A program made the position numbers and the translations under genes. Below the pieces are notes generated by a model, which saw nothing but the letters and a program-made list of their open reading frames with translations, did not search any database and had not been told where the DNA came from. Source: an uncultured Blautia sp. (GTDB taxonomy: Bacteria; Bacillota; Clostridia; Lachnospirales; Lachnospiraceae). From it: 64,000 bases of DNA. Below are positions 1 through 7,391 of this stretch, one piece after another. Numbering within the stretch: position 1 is the stretch's first letter; each line of letters starts with the position of its first letter. Location: positions 1-64,000 of the forward strand of contig CAKRYE010000004.1 in assembly GCA_934426285.1 (NCBI GenBank). The letters run 5' to 3'.

Positions 1-4
1 TTAT

Positions 5-77
5 TCCTCCTTAGCTCAGTCGGTAGAGCATGCGGCTGTTAACCGCAGTGTCGTTGGTTCGAGTCCAACAGGGGGAG
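5..77 (+). tRNA. tRNA-Asn (GTT)
   Basis: Full cloverleaf: 7-bp acceptor stem (5-11 with 70-76, one G-T pair), D arm, anticodon loop with GTT, T arm with GGTTCGAGTCC. No CCA is encoded; the discriminator base is G77. It heads a run of three tRNAs on the same strand. Confidence 0.95.
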
Positions 78-121
78 CTTTCGGAAACATGAAGTCCGAT
101 ACTAAATTAAATTTTCTACCA

Positions 122-193
122 GGCTCCATGGTCAAGCGGTTAAGACACCGCCCTTTCACGGCGGTAACAGGGGTTCAAATCCCCTTGGAGTCA
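122..193 (+). tRNA. tRNA-Glu (TTC)
   Basis: Acceptor stem GGCTCCA (122-128) pairs with TGGAGTC (186-192). The anticodon loop CTTTCAC carries TTC and the T arm is GGGGTTCAAATCCCC. It lies 44 bases after tRNA-Asn, probably in one transcript. Confidence 0.95.
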
Positions 194-230
194 TTATGTA
201 AGAAATCTTACATATAATAAAAGTAAATAT

Positions 231-301
231 GGTGCCATAGCCAAGTGGTAAGGCAAAGGTCTGCAACACCTCTATCCCCGGTTCAAATCCGGGTGGCACC
301 T
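231..301 (+). tRNA. tRNA-Cys (GCA)
   Basis: Acceptor stem GGTGCCA (231-237) pairs with TGGCACC (294-300), and the discriminator is T301. The anticodon loop CTGCAAC carries GCA and the T loop is normal. It is the last of the tRNA cluster and is followed directly by a terminator. Confidence 0.95.
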
Positions 302-305
302 CTGG

Positions 306-338
306 AACTTCAGATATAATTTATCTGGAGTTTTTTTT
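306..338 (+). terminator. Terminator of the tRNA cluster
   Basis: Stem ACTTCAGAT / ATCTGGAGT with a short AT loop, followed by a run of eight T. It sits 5 bases after tRNA-Cys. Confidence 0.85.
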
Positions 339-360
339 GATTTGAATTTGAGATAGAATA

Positions 361-404
361 AAAACGCCGATATACTGTGTTTTTTGCACAATATGTCGGC
401 GTTT
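361..404 (-). terminator. Terminator of the collagen-like gene
   Basis: Long inverted repeat AAAACGCCGA...TCGGCGTTTT with further pairing inside (CTGTG/CACA). It lies 19 bases beyond the stop codon of the minus-strand collagen-like gene, and is flanked by A/T runs so it may work both ways. Confidence 0.8.
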
Positions 405-422
405 TATGCTTAGAAAGTAAGA

Positions 423-1025
423 TCAGCTGTTCAGAATTCCCGCAGCTCTGAGACTAGAGAGAAGCTGATTAAACTGGGTTACTATATCTGTCTGACCGGT
501 AGCATCAGCTACTGCTGCGGCAGGTGTTACAGAACCTGCTGGTCCAGTGGCACCTGTGGCACCGGTGGCTCCAATAGGTCCGGTAGGTCCAATAGGTCCG
601 GTAGGTCCGATAGGTCCAGTAGCTCCAATAGGTCCAGTGGCACCGGCAGCACCAGTAGGTCCGACAGCACCGGTAGGTCCGATAGGTCCAGTAGCTCCGT
701 TAGCGCCAGCGACTCCGGTAGCGCCTGTGACTCCGGCAGGCCCCTGAGGTCCTATTGCACCATTTGCACCAGTAGCACCGGTAGCTCCGGTTGGCCCTGG
801 ATATCCCTGTATACCAGGTTCTCCCTGAGGTCCCTGCGGCCCTATAGGACCAGCCGGTCCAGGACAACCCCTGGGTCCAGTAGGTCCGGTACAGCCACGT
901 GGTCCGGGAGGCCCCTGACAGTCACAGCCGCAGCGATTGCTATTATTACAGCAGGAAGTGCCGGAAACATCGCTGGTCCGTGATTCAAGTGACTGCTCTT
1001 TGAGAGGATGACGATGAAACAACAT
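423..1025 (-). CDS. Collagen-like (Gly-X-Y repeat) surface or spore protein
   Basis: 200 residues. Residues 1-37 are a short head with a Cys-rich patch (SCCNN, CGCDC). From about 38 to 165 the protein is almost unbroken Gly-X-Y triplets rich in GPT, GAT, GPI and GPQ, which fold as a collagen triple helix. The tail ([13 protein letters not shown]...[13 protein letters not shown]) resembles the short C-terminal domains of bacterial collagen-like proteins that nucleate trimers. No signal peptide or LPXTG motif is visible, so a BclA-like spore-surface role fits better than sortase anchoring; that is inference. The start is supported by an AGAGGT site. The glycosyltransferase gene lies 118 bases upstream on the same strand, and the Thr-rich repeats would be plausible glycan acceptors. 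Confidence 0.85.
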   Translation of the reverse strand: MLFHRHPLKEQSLESRTSDVSGTSCCNNSNRCGCDCQGPPGPRGCTGPTGPRGCPGPAGPIGPQGPQGEPGIQGYPGPTGATGATGANGAIGPQGPAGVTGATGVAGANGATGPIGPTGAVGPTGAAGATGPIGATGPIGPTGPIGPTGPIGATGATGATGPAGSVTPAAAVADATGQTDIVTQFNQLLSSLRAAGILNS

Positions 1026-1143
1026 GTATTTTACCTCTGATATTAGGAAGTTTCACTATTATTATATGGAGAATGCCAGATACTGTTCACAGATTACAAA
1101 TTCTTTGTTACTTGTCTGCAGTCAATAATTGTTTCACAGTTTA

Positions 1144-2223
1144 TCAGGAAAAACCATGCTTATGTAAAAAATACTGTTGATTTTGGATAATACAGGGCTC
1201 ATCAGGATGAATTTTAGCAGCCGTTTGGAGGCAGTCAAAGGAGGTTTTGTATTGTCCAAGTTTGTCATAACAGACGCAGAGCTGTACCAAAGGAAGAAAA
1301 TCATGGCAGTCAGGGATAAAAAATCCCCCATCTTGTTCACAGTAAGGTGCATTTAATGCTTGCTGGTACCAATAAACAGCAGAGATAAAAGCTGATTTTT
1401 CCAGAAAAAGATTTCCAAGTTCATAGCATATTTCAGCACGGGGAACATCAAACTGAAAGCTTTTAAAAAGAATATTCATTGCTTTATCATTTTCACCAAG
1501 AGCACGGTAGCAGTGACAGAGCTGCAGACAGGCATCCAGCTGGTTTTCCAGCCATGCTTCGGGAGTTTCCAGAAAGTGAAGAAATACAGCGGCAGCTTCT
1601 CGATAAAGCTTATGATAAAAAAGTTCTTTTCCATAATAAAATTCCTGACGGGAGTCTAAAACTTCGGCATTTGCGAGCATATGCTGATAAATCCGAAGAT
1701 TGCGGTCTGGATCAGAAATCTTAATTTTGCGGTGCTCAATTTGAATAGGAGAGTAAAGAAGCTTACCGGAAAGTATGATTGCTTCATGTACCTTTCCGCA
1801 CCATCTGAAATTACAGGAGGTTTTTAAAATACGCTCCCGGTAATAAGAAAATGCAGGAGACTGATCTGTGTGGAAAGCTGTAATATATTTCATCATTACG
1901 ATATCAGTGTCAGAAGGAAAAGAACTTTTCAGGGAAGAAAGGAGAGTCAGATTAGGAGGAGTGATCAGATCATCAGCATCCAGCCACATCCAGTAGTCTG
2001 TGCGGACTTTCTCTAAAAGAAAATTTCTGGCAGCAGAAAAATCTTCACACCAGGGAAAGTCAAACACCTGAGCTCCATATTTACAGGCAATTTCTTTCGT
2101 CTGGTCGACGGAACCGGTATCTGCAATGAGAATCTGATCTGCAATATCAGTCATTGGTGAAAGAATTCGGGGAAGAACATCTGCTTCATTTTTGACGATC
2201 ATGCATAAACTGAGAGAAATCAT
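1144..2223 (-). CDS. Family 2 glycosyltransferase with TPR repeats
   Basis: 359 residues from the ATG at 2223. The open frame runs 67 codons further upstream, but that would cross the terminator at 2284-2324 and the neighbouring gene. Residues 1-100 are a GT-A fold: LSLCMIVKNEA at the start, ADTGS at 35-39 and the metal/nucleotide motif DADD at 82-85. Residues from about 200 to the end are TPR-like helical repeats (YYGKELFYHKLYREAA, CYRALGENDKAM, CYELGNLF). This GT2-plus-TPR layout is used for protein or peptide glycosylation and for polysaccharide work; the sugar and acceptor cannot be read. The collagen-like protein downstream is the obvious candidate acceptor, by position only. Confidence 0.85.
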   Translation of the reverse strand: MISLSLCMIVKNEADVLPRILSPMTDIADQILIADTGSVDQTKEIACKYGAQVFDFPWCEDFSAARNFLLEKVRTDYWMWLDADDLITPPNLTLLSSLKSSFPSDTDIVMMKYITAFHTDQSPAFSYYRERILKTSCNFRWCGKVHEAIILSGKLLYSPIQIEHRKIKISDPDRNLRIYQHMLANAEVLDSRQEFYYGKELFYHKLYREAAAVFLHFLETPEAWLENQLDACLQLCHCYRALGENDKAMNILFKSFQFDVPRAEICYELGNLFLEKSAFISAVYWYQQALNAPYCEQDGGFFIPDCHDFLPLVQLCVCYDKLGQYKTSFDCLQTAAKIHPDEPCIIQNQQYFLHKHGFS

Positions 2224-2283
2224 ACTATAGATAATACTCCAGGATACTATTGCAACAAGATATGTGGGATTAGCGGGAAATAT

Positions 2284-2324
2284 GATAAAAACCGTAGCTG
2301 TAAAAGTTACACAGCTACGGTTTT
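2284..2324 (-). terminator. Terminator between the small gene at 2333 and the glycosyltransferase
   Basis: Inverted repeat AAAACCGTAGCTGT (2288-2301) / ACAGCTACGGTTTT (2311-2324). Read on the minus strand it ends in TTTTTATC, directly after the stop of the 76-residue gene. It also argues against the extended start of the glycosyltransferase. Confidence 0.8.
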
Positions 2325-2332
2325 GACATATA

Positions 2333-2563
2333 TTATTCATCAAATTCTGCAGTGACGATAAATCCTCGGGGAGTATGCTCGATATTCTTGATGATACCTT
2401 TTCGGGATTTGATCCGTCTGGCATTAGGATAGCATCCTGACATGGCTACGGCTGGCTCAATAATATAACTGTAATTCATGAAGGATTGGTATTCAGTGAT
2501 TTCTACTTCATCACCGATTTCAATCAGTCCCTGACGCTCCATTTTAAATTTTTCCTGACGCAT
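2333..2563 (-). CDS. Small conserved-looking hypothetical protein
   Basis: 76 residues, family not recognised. The sequence (IGDEVEITEYQSFMNYSYIIEPAVAMSGCYPNARRI, then KGIIKNIEHTPRGFIVTAEFDE) has the beta-rich look of a small SH3/KOW-like fold with one Cys and no membrane segment. It starts 24 bases after the C_GCAxxG gene, so the two are probably cotranscribed, and it is closed by the terminator at 2284-2324. Confidence 0.6.
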   Translation of the reverse strand: MRQEKFKMERQGLIEIGDEVEITEYQSFMNYSYIIEPAVAMSGCYPNARRIKSRKGIIKNIEHTPRGFIVTAEFDE

Positions 2564-2587
2564 GGAAGACCCCTTCTTTCTTTAATG

Positions 2588-3001
2588 TTATTTTATTGAA
2601 GAAAGATATTCTTCTGTGAGTGCTACTGCGTCGTGAATACACTGAGGACAGCTGCAGAGAACTTTACCTGTATCAATGCCTTTTAATTCACGACAGATGC
2701 AGGAACCATTTTTTTCTTTGAATTTCTGTGTATAAAGTTTAATCTTTTTGTAGGTGTCCCCCTTGGTTCTGGAACCTTCAGCTGTGTTTCCGCTGCTGTT
2801 GGAAAGACCGATGATCATAGCCATTCCGGAAAGGGCACCACACATTTCCATAACCCCCATACCTAATCCGAATCCTTCTGCGATGCGGAACATTTCATCT
2901 TCAGAAATACCAAATTCCTGACAGAAAGAACAGGCAACAGCTTGTGCACAGTTACATCCTCTGTTATGTAGTTCTGAGGCATAATTAGTTTTTGTACTCA
3001 T
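2588..3001 (-). CDS. C_GCAxxG_C_C family protein (putative redox protein)
   Basis: 137 residues matching the C_GCAxxG_C_C family of small cysteine-rich proteins of anaerobes. Visible features are RGCNCAQAV (Cys16, Cys18), Cys24, Cys27, the family core CGALSG at 54-59, and a C-terminal Cys set (SCICREL, VLCSCPQC). The Cys pattern suggests metal or redox-cofactor binding; the biochemical role is not established. An AGGAGGAA ribosome site lies just before the ATG. First gene of a probable two-gene unit with the 76-residue protein. Confidence 0.85.
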   Translation of the reverse strand: MSTKTNYASELHNRGCNCAQAVACSFCQEFGISEDEMFRIAEGFGLGMGVMEMCGALSGMAMIIGLSNSSGNTAEGSRTKGDTYKKIKLYTQKFKEKNGSCICRELKGIDTGKVLCSCPQCIHDAVALTEEYLSSIK

Positions 3002-3104
3002 GTTTTTCCTCCTGATTGATAGTATTAGAATATCTGATAGTTGTGAATCATACTTCTATATTAACACATATGAGTAAATGAAGAAAGTCCTGTAAAAAGG
3101 GTAC

Positions 3105-3133
3105 TTGCTTTTGTAGAATGAATTATATATAAT
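3105..3133 (+). promoter_or_regulatory. Sigma-A-type promoter for the LytTR regulator gene
   Basis: TTGCTT (3105-3110), 17-base spacer, TATAAT (3128-3133). The start codon is 83 bases downstream of the -10. Confidence 0.6.
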
Positions 3134-3216
3134 ATTGTAGAAGTTTTCTATCAAAACGATAAGAAAACAGGCTTGAAATTATGAATAGAAATTATCGGCT
3201 GAAAGGGTAATGAGTA

Positions 3217-3930
3217 ATGCGTAAGATTATAGTCTGTGATGATGTGAAACTGGAAAGACAGCTTTTAAAAGACATATTACATGAATATTTTGAAGAAATC
3301 CATGAGGAGATTTGCGTTGAGGAATATTCTTCCGGTGAGGTACTTGTAGCTGATGCTGAGGAGGGATACCTGGAGGGAGAATTGCTTTTTCTGGATATCT
3401 ATATGGACCAGTTGAATGGTATGGAAACAGCCAGAAAACTTCGTGCGCTTTCCTGCAAGATACCGATTATATTTCTGACAGCATCTCCGGATTTTGCTGT
3501 TGAGAGCTATGAGGTACAGGCATCTGGATATTTGTTGAAATCCTTTTCCGAGGAGAAAATAAAGAAGCTTTTGAATCGTATTCTGAAGACAGATATGCAG
3601 CGCAGGGTTGCAATTAAAAGTAAACGTCAGTATCGATATCCATATACAGATGATATTGTATATGTTGAAAGTGATAAGCATACCATTACACTTCATCTGT
3701 CCGATCAATCAGAAATTGTAGCACAGGATAAGCTTATAGAGATTGAAAAGAGAATAGATGAGAAGAGATTTCTGCATTGTCACCAGAGTTATCTGGTTAA
3801 TATGGATTATATAAAGGATGTGAAAGAGGATTTTGAATTACAGGATGGGACAATAATTCCTATTCGTGTTCGAGGAAGAAAGGAAGTGCTGGATAAGTAT
3901 AATGAGTATTTTGCCAGCCATTTTGAATAA
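3217..3930 (+). CDS. LytTR-family response regulator (orphan)
   Basis: 237 residues. Residues 1-120 are a receiver domain with the acidic pair Asp8-Asp9, phospho-acceptor Asp60 (LLFLDIYMD), Thr88 and Lys108. Residues about 130-233 are a LytTR DNA-binding domain (RYPYTDDIVYVESDKHTITL, FLHCHQSYLVNMDYI). This is the AgrA/LytR class that answers cell-surface or peptide signals. No histidine kinase, peptide precursor or exporter lies beside it, so its partner must be elsewhere or it is not phosphorylated in the usual way. The gene is alone between its own promoter and the terminator at 4118-4173. Confidence 0.9.
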   Translation: MRKIIVCDDVKLERQLLKDILHEYFEEIHEEICVEEYSSGEVLVADAEEGYLEGELLFLDIYMDQLNGMETARKLRALSCKIPIIFLTASPDFAVESYEVQASGYLLKSFSEEKIKKLLNRILKTDMQRRVAIKSKRQYRYPYTDDIVYVESDKHTITLHLSDQSEIVAQDKLIEIEKRIDEKRFLHCHQSYLVNMDYIKDVKEDFELQDGTIIPIRVRGRKEVLDKYNEYFASHFE

Positions 3931-4004
3931 GGTATTTAGTATTATTGAGGAATATGCCTGAAAAAATGAGGAAAATGCATAAATGGGAAATTTATAAAAA
4001 AGTC

Positions 4005-4013
4005 TGATATAAT
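4005..4013 (+). promoter_or_regulatory. Extended -10 promoter candidate
   Basis: TGATATAAT: a perfect TATAAT (4008-4013) preceded by TG with one base between. No good -35 is visible. It would start a short transcript ending at the terminator at 4173. Confidence 0.45.
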
Positions 4014-4117
4014 ACATCATGAAGGAAGAAAAACCTGATTCAAAACGCGGAAAATGAATGATCTTTTTGCGATGCTGTGAAGCAGACAAAAAACGAAAAT
4101 TGGAAAAGTGTGTATGT

Positions 4118-4173
4118 AAAATCCCCTCAGTGCAGGATGTGTCCGCGTCATCTGAACCTGAGGGGATTTTTTT
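4118..4173 (+). terminator. Rho-independent terminator
   Basis: AAAATCCCCTCAG (4118-4130) pairs with CTGAGGGGATTTT (4158-4170), followed by a T run to 4173. It is the only strong terminator after the LytTR gene. Confidence 0.85.
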
Positions 4174-4332
4174 AACCGAATCAAGTAAGTCCCCTGCTTC
4201 AATTGCGAAAAGCAATAAGCAGTGGGTGGGGACTTGCTTGTATCAGGAGGAGTGCAAACTCCTTCTGATAAACTGCGGAGCAGTTATTCGGTTATGAGCA
4301 AGTAGCGAAGCGGATTGCGAATATCCGCTTGA
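4174..4332. repeat. Structured intergenic repeat, largest copy (copy A)
   Basis: AACCGAAT (4174-4181) is complementary to ATTCGGTT (4286-4293). Between them are three hairpins: CAAGTAAGTCCCC...GGGGACTTGCTTG with an inner CTGCTT/AAGCAG and ATTGC/GCAAT (4182-4240), AGGAGGAGT/ACTCCTTCT (4244-4269) and AACTGC/GCAGTT (4271-4285). A 3' tail carries hairpin AAGCGGAT/ATCCGCTT (4308-4330). The tail recurs at 37185, 39658 and 63091. No coding gene is evident between 3931 and 4337. Confidence 0.7.
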
Positions 4333-4337
4333 TTAAA

Positions 4338-5489
4338 TTACAGTGCCAGCTCCAATGAGGTATCTGCAAAGAATGTATTGGCATTGTACAGATATAGTAC
4401 TTCTTGAACATTCTCAACCTGAAGCAGCTGTTCCAGATCTCCATAGTAATAACGGGGATCAATCATAATGATTTTACGGTAATGTTGTGCAAGAAATGGG
4501 ATAAAACTGTTAGCATAAGAATCCTTCAGAACCAGAAGGGTATTATTACTTTCAGTAGGAGTGCTGATTTTTATCTGTGCATGATTACCGCCGAAGAACA
4601 AGGCATATTTGTCTCTGGTATTGAGCTTTGAAGTATCATAGAAGCTTGCAGATTTTTTCTGTTCATCTACATAATTAACAACAGAGGAAAGGGCATTGTC
4701 TCCATTGGGAAGGAAAACATCAATTTCGTCGGTTTCGCCGGAACGGAAACCGCTTTTTGCAGAGAGCGTTCCTTTAAATGTCTGGGATACAGGAGCTTTA
4801 TCATAAGAATCAGAGGAGGTATCGATTCCCATGGCAGCAGCTGCCTGGAGATAAGCGTAGTAGGCACCCAGAGTGGTCCAGTGATGATCAGTGTGATAAT
4901 AAAGATCTTCTGCTTTGTGATCAGTAAAGGTATCACGGATATCAATAAAGGTAACTCCTGCAGAAGTGAGAGAATCCTTCAGCTTGTCTATCCAGGGATT
5001 CTGATCGTCAGCAGGTGCAAAAGCAGGGAGGTTTGATTTCAGGATGTTTACTGAATTGGGAGCAATCAGTGCATATTGTTTCAGATCTGAATGCTCCTGC
5101 GCGAATGAGGTCATAGCATTGACTGTAGCATCATATTGAGTCTGAGAAGGAGCGTTAAAGGCTTCCATCAGATATCCATTTTTGCCAAGATACACACCAT
5201 TTTCCTCTACTTTACCCATCAGCCTGTCTGTAGTGGCTTTTAAAGTAATCCACATATCACGAAGGGGGAATTGATCGTTCTCATAGGTTTCAAATTGTTT
5301 TTCGTATCCTCCGGAGATTATTTGATCCAGTTTCAGGGCAGGTCTGGATGCCAGTACCCGGTTTTCCTTTTCGGAGAATCCGGTGTCAGGCAGGATAATA
5401 CTGCTTACCAGTACAATTACAGGAAGCAGAAAAAAAAGAAGTCCTAATCTGTGAAAGAATAGTCGGTAATTTCTCAGTGATTTTTTCAT
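4338..5489 (-). CDS. DHHW-family protein (polysaccharide O-acylation partner)
   Basis: 383 residues. A single hydrophobic segment at about 17-33 anchors the protein so that the rest faces outside. The family motif DHHW is at 201-204 (YHTDHHWTTLGAYYAY), and the surrounding GDSL-like strand (LLVLKDSYANSFIPFLAQHY) places it with the AlgJ/AlgX group that moves acyl groups onto exported polysaccharides. It is the last gene of a four-gene operon, 14 bases after the MBOAT gene, the pairing expected for surface-polymer O-acetylation. The polymer is unknown. Confidence 0.9.
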   Translation of the reverse strand: MKKSLRNYRLFFHRLGLLFFLLPVIVLVSSIILPDTGFSEKENRVLASRPALKLDQIISGGYEKQFETYENDQFPLRDMWITLKATTDRLMGKVEENGVYLGKNGYLMEAFNAPSQTQYDATVNAMTSFAQEHSDLKQYALIAPNSVNILKSNLPAFAPADDQNPWIDKLKDSLTSAGVTFIDIRDTFTDHKAEDLYYHTDHHWTTLGAYYAYLQAAAAMGIDTSSDSYDKAPVSQTFKGTLSAKSGFRSGETDEIDVFLPNGDNALSSVVNYVDEQKKSASFYDTSKLNTRDKYALFFGGNHAQIKISTPTESNNTLLVLKDSYANSFIPFLAQHYRKIIMIDPRYYYGDLEQLLQVENVQEVLYLYNANTFFADTSLELAL

Positions 5490-5503
5490 AGGTACCGTCC
5501 CTT

Positions 5504-6892
5504 CTAAAATTTCGCGTATAAAAATGGTGTATAGGAATTATAAACCATATAGGCTACAGACAATGCCAGCAGTATAAGATTTATAAGCAGTGCTACTGCT
5601 GGTTTTTGCTGAATCAGTCGCTTGAAACGTCGGTACAGTCCGGGTCTGCATGCCAGGATACTGATGATAAAAAGTATCAGGCCTGTTTTCAGATAATAAA
5701 GTGCAGTTGTGTCTGCAAAGCAGTTGGCTCCTATACCAAACAGTGCCCCCAGATAATGGCCAAGTGCAGAAAAGTTTGTCTGACTGAAAAATACCCATCC
5801 AATCATGACTGCAATCATAGTATAGGTTGTGCGCAGCCAGGAGGGGAGTCTATCCAAGAGGTTATTTAGTACAAATTTTTCAAGTAAGAGGAAAAGGCCG
5901 TAGTAGAGTCCCCATAACACGAAGTTCCAGCTTGCACCATGCCATAGGCCGGTCAGAGCCCAGACGACCAGAATATTTCGGATATGTTTTATGACTGAAA
6001 CACGGTTTCCTCCAAGAGGAATGTAGATATAATCCCGGAACCAGCTTCCAAGGGAAATATGCCAACGTCTCCAGAATTCGGAAACACTTGTGGAGATATA
6101 TGGATAATCAAAGTTTTTGTTAAAATCAAATCCTAACATTTTTCCCAGTCCAATGGCCATGTCAGAATAGCCGCTGAAATCAAAATATATTTGCATAGTG
6201 AAAGCCAGAATTCCAATCCATGCGGTAAGCACGGACATTTGGGTATTACTGCAGATTCCTGCATACAGAGCAGATAAATTATCAGCCAGGAGTACTTTTT
6301 TTGCAAGACCCTTGATAAAAAGCTCTGCTCCTGCACCAAAGCGGGAAATATTGACAGAACGTCTCTCAAGTTGTTCCTGGATATCTGCATAGCGGATAAT
6401 AGGACCTGCAGCAGTGTAAGGAAACATGGTGCTGTAGGTGGCAAAGGTAAGAAAGTTCTGCTGTGCTGTAATCTTACTTATATATATATCAAAGAGATAG
6501 GACAGGTTCCTGAAGGTATAAAAGGAAAGTCCGATGGGCAGAGACAGTTCCGGATGGGAAATATGAATGCCTGTAATTCCGCCAAAGGTATCCAGCAGGA
6601 AACCATAATATTTAAAAAATACAAGAATGCCAAGATTGATAATGATGGCAAAAACAAGATTCAGTTTTTGCTTTTTATCATCATAATAAAGCCGCTCCAG
6701 TTCAGTACCCATATAATAGTTAAATACGCTGGAGAAAAGTATAAGAATCACATAAACAGGTTCTCCCCATGCGTAAAATATAAGACTGCCTAAAAAGAGC
6801 AGCAGATTGCGAAGCTTTCCCGGAACCAGATAATAGATCAGCATAAAAACCGGAAGAAAGCAGAAAATAAAAAAGATACTGTTAAATACCAT
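5504..6892 (-). CDS. MBOAT family membrane O-acyltransferase
   Basis: 462 residues, strongly hydrophobic with about ten membrane segments. Signature regions: PYTAAGPIIRY at about 158-168, FDFSGYSDMAIGLGKMLG at 238-255, FWRRWHISLGSWFRDYIY at 273-290, and the active-site histidine in LTGLWHGASWNFVLWG (His318). Homologues (AlgI, DltB, PatA) pass acyl groups across the membrane to an extracellular partner, here probably the DHHW protein encoded 14 bases downstream. Confidence 0.93.
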   Translation of the reverse strand: MVFNSIFFIFCFLPVFMLIYYLVPGKLRNLLLFLGSLIFYAWGEPVYVILILFSSVFNYYMGTELERLYYDDKKQKLNLVFAIIINLGILVFFKYYGFLLDTFGGITGIHISHPELSLPIGLSFYTFRNLSYLFDIYISKITAQQNFLTFATYSTMFPYTAAGPIIRYADIQEQLERRSVNISRFGAGAELFIKGLAKKVLLADNLSALYAGICSNTQMSVLTAWIGILAFTMQIYFDFSGYSDMAIGLGKMLGFDFNKNFDYPYISTSVSEFWRRWHISLGSWFRDYIYIPLGGNRVSVIKHIRNILVVWALTGLWHGASWNFVLWGLYYGLFLLLEKFVLNNLLDRLPSWLRTTYTMIAVMIGWVFFSQTNFSALGHYLGALFGIGANCFADTTALYYLKTGLILFIISILACRPGLYRRFKRLIQQKPAVALLINLILLALSVAYMVYNSYTPFLYAKF

Positions 6893-6914
6893 AACGAATG
6901 TTCTCCAATCTGCC

Positions 6915-7391
6915 TTATATCAAGGATAGAAATGCATGCTGCCAGCTATGGGCATCGGCTCCACACATGTAATATACATAGTTTCCTTTTTTTCCTACAG
7001 CTGCATTATTTAAGAGAGCCATCTGGTCTGTACCATATCCTTCGAATACATTTTTCTGACTGGACAGGTGTGCCTGTGCGTTTTCCAGCAATATCTGTGC
7101 CTGGGCACGGTCTTTGGCCTTCATAATGCAGATTTCTTCAACTGCCATAGGAGAGGAAGCCTTGTAAAAGAAAAAGCCGTCAATATCCCGCTCCTCTGTT
7201 TGATAATAGCGTTTCAGATCAGCGCGGGTTTCTTTATTCAGTGCAGTGATGGTCTGATCTTTTTCCATAGATTGGACAATCTGATCCATGGGAATATTCC
7301 GGGCATTATCGGAGGAGTAAAGTGCTGTAAGATATATTACAAGCAGAATCACCAACCCGGTTTTTATAAGTATATGTTTATTTATTTTCAT
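6915..7391 (-). CDS. DUF4358 domain protein
   Basis: 158 residues from the ATG at 7391, which overlaps the stop of the SGNH gene as ATGA. A longer reading from 7430 would invade that gene. One N-terminal membrane segment (ILIKTGLVILLVIYLTALY) precedes an extracellular domain with IPMDQIVQSM, EICIMKAKD and a conserved-looking end (GNYVYYMCGADAHSW). DUF4358 proteins recur in Firmicute polysaccharide-acylation operons; their job is not known. Lies 22 bases before the MBOAT gene. Confidence 0.8.
   Translation of the reverse strand: MKINKHILIKTGLVILLVIYLTALYSSDNARNIPMDQIVQSMEKDQTITALNKETRADLKRYYQTEERDIDGFFFYKASSPMAVEEICIMKAKDRAQAQILLENAQAHLSSQKNVFEGYGTDQMALLNNAAVGKKGNYVYYMCGADAHSWQHAFLSLI

Noticed and set aside
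540..1000. Short-period repeated DNA that could be taken for a CRISPR or tandem-repeat array
   Set aside because: The period is a multiple of 9 bases without unique spacers and is fully explained by Gly-X-Y codons on the minus strand. The open frame at 547-747 on the plus strand is the antisense of the same repeat.
2224..2424. 67-codon N-terminal extension of the glycosyltransferase
   Set aside because: It would read across a clear terminator and into the neighbouring gene; the GT fold begins exactly at the ATG at 2223.
4058..4297. 79-codon frame on the plus strand
   Set aside because: It runs through a strong terminator and the repeat element, lacks a ribosome site and resembles no family.
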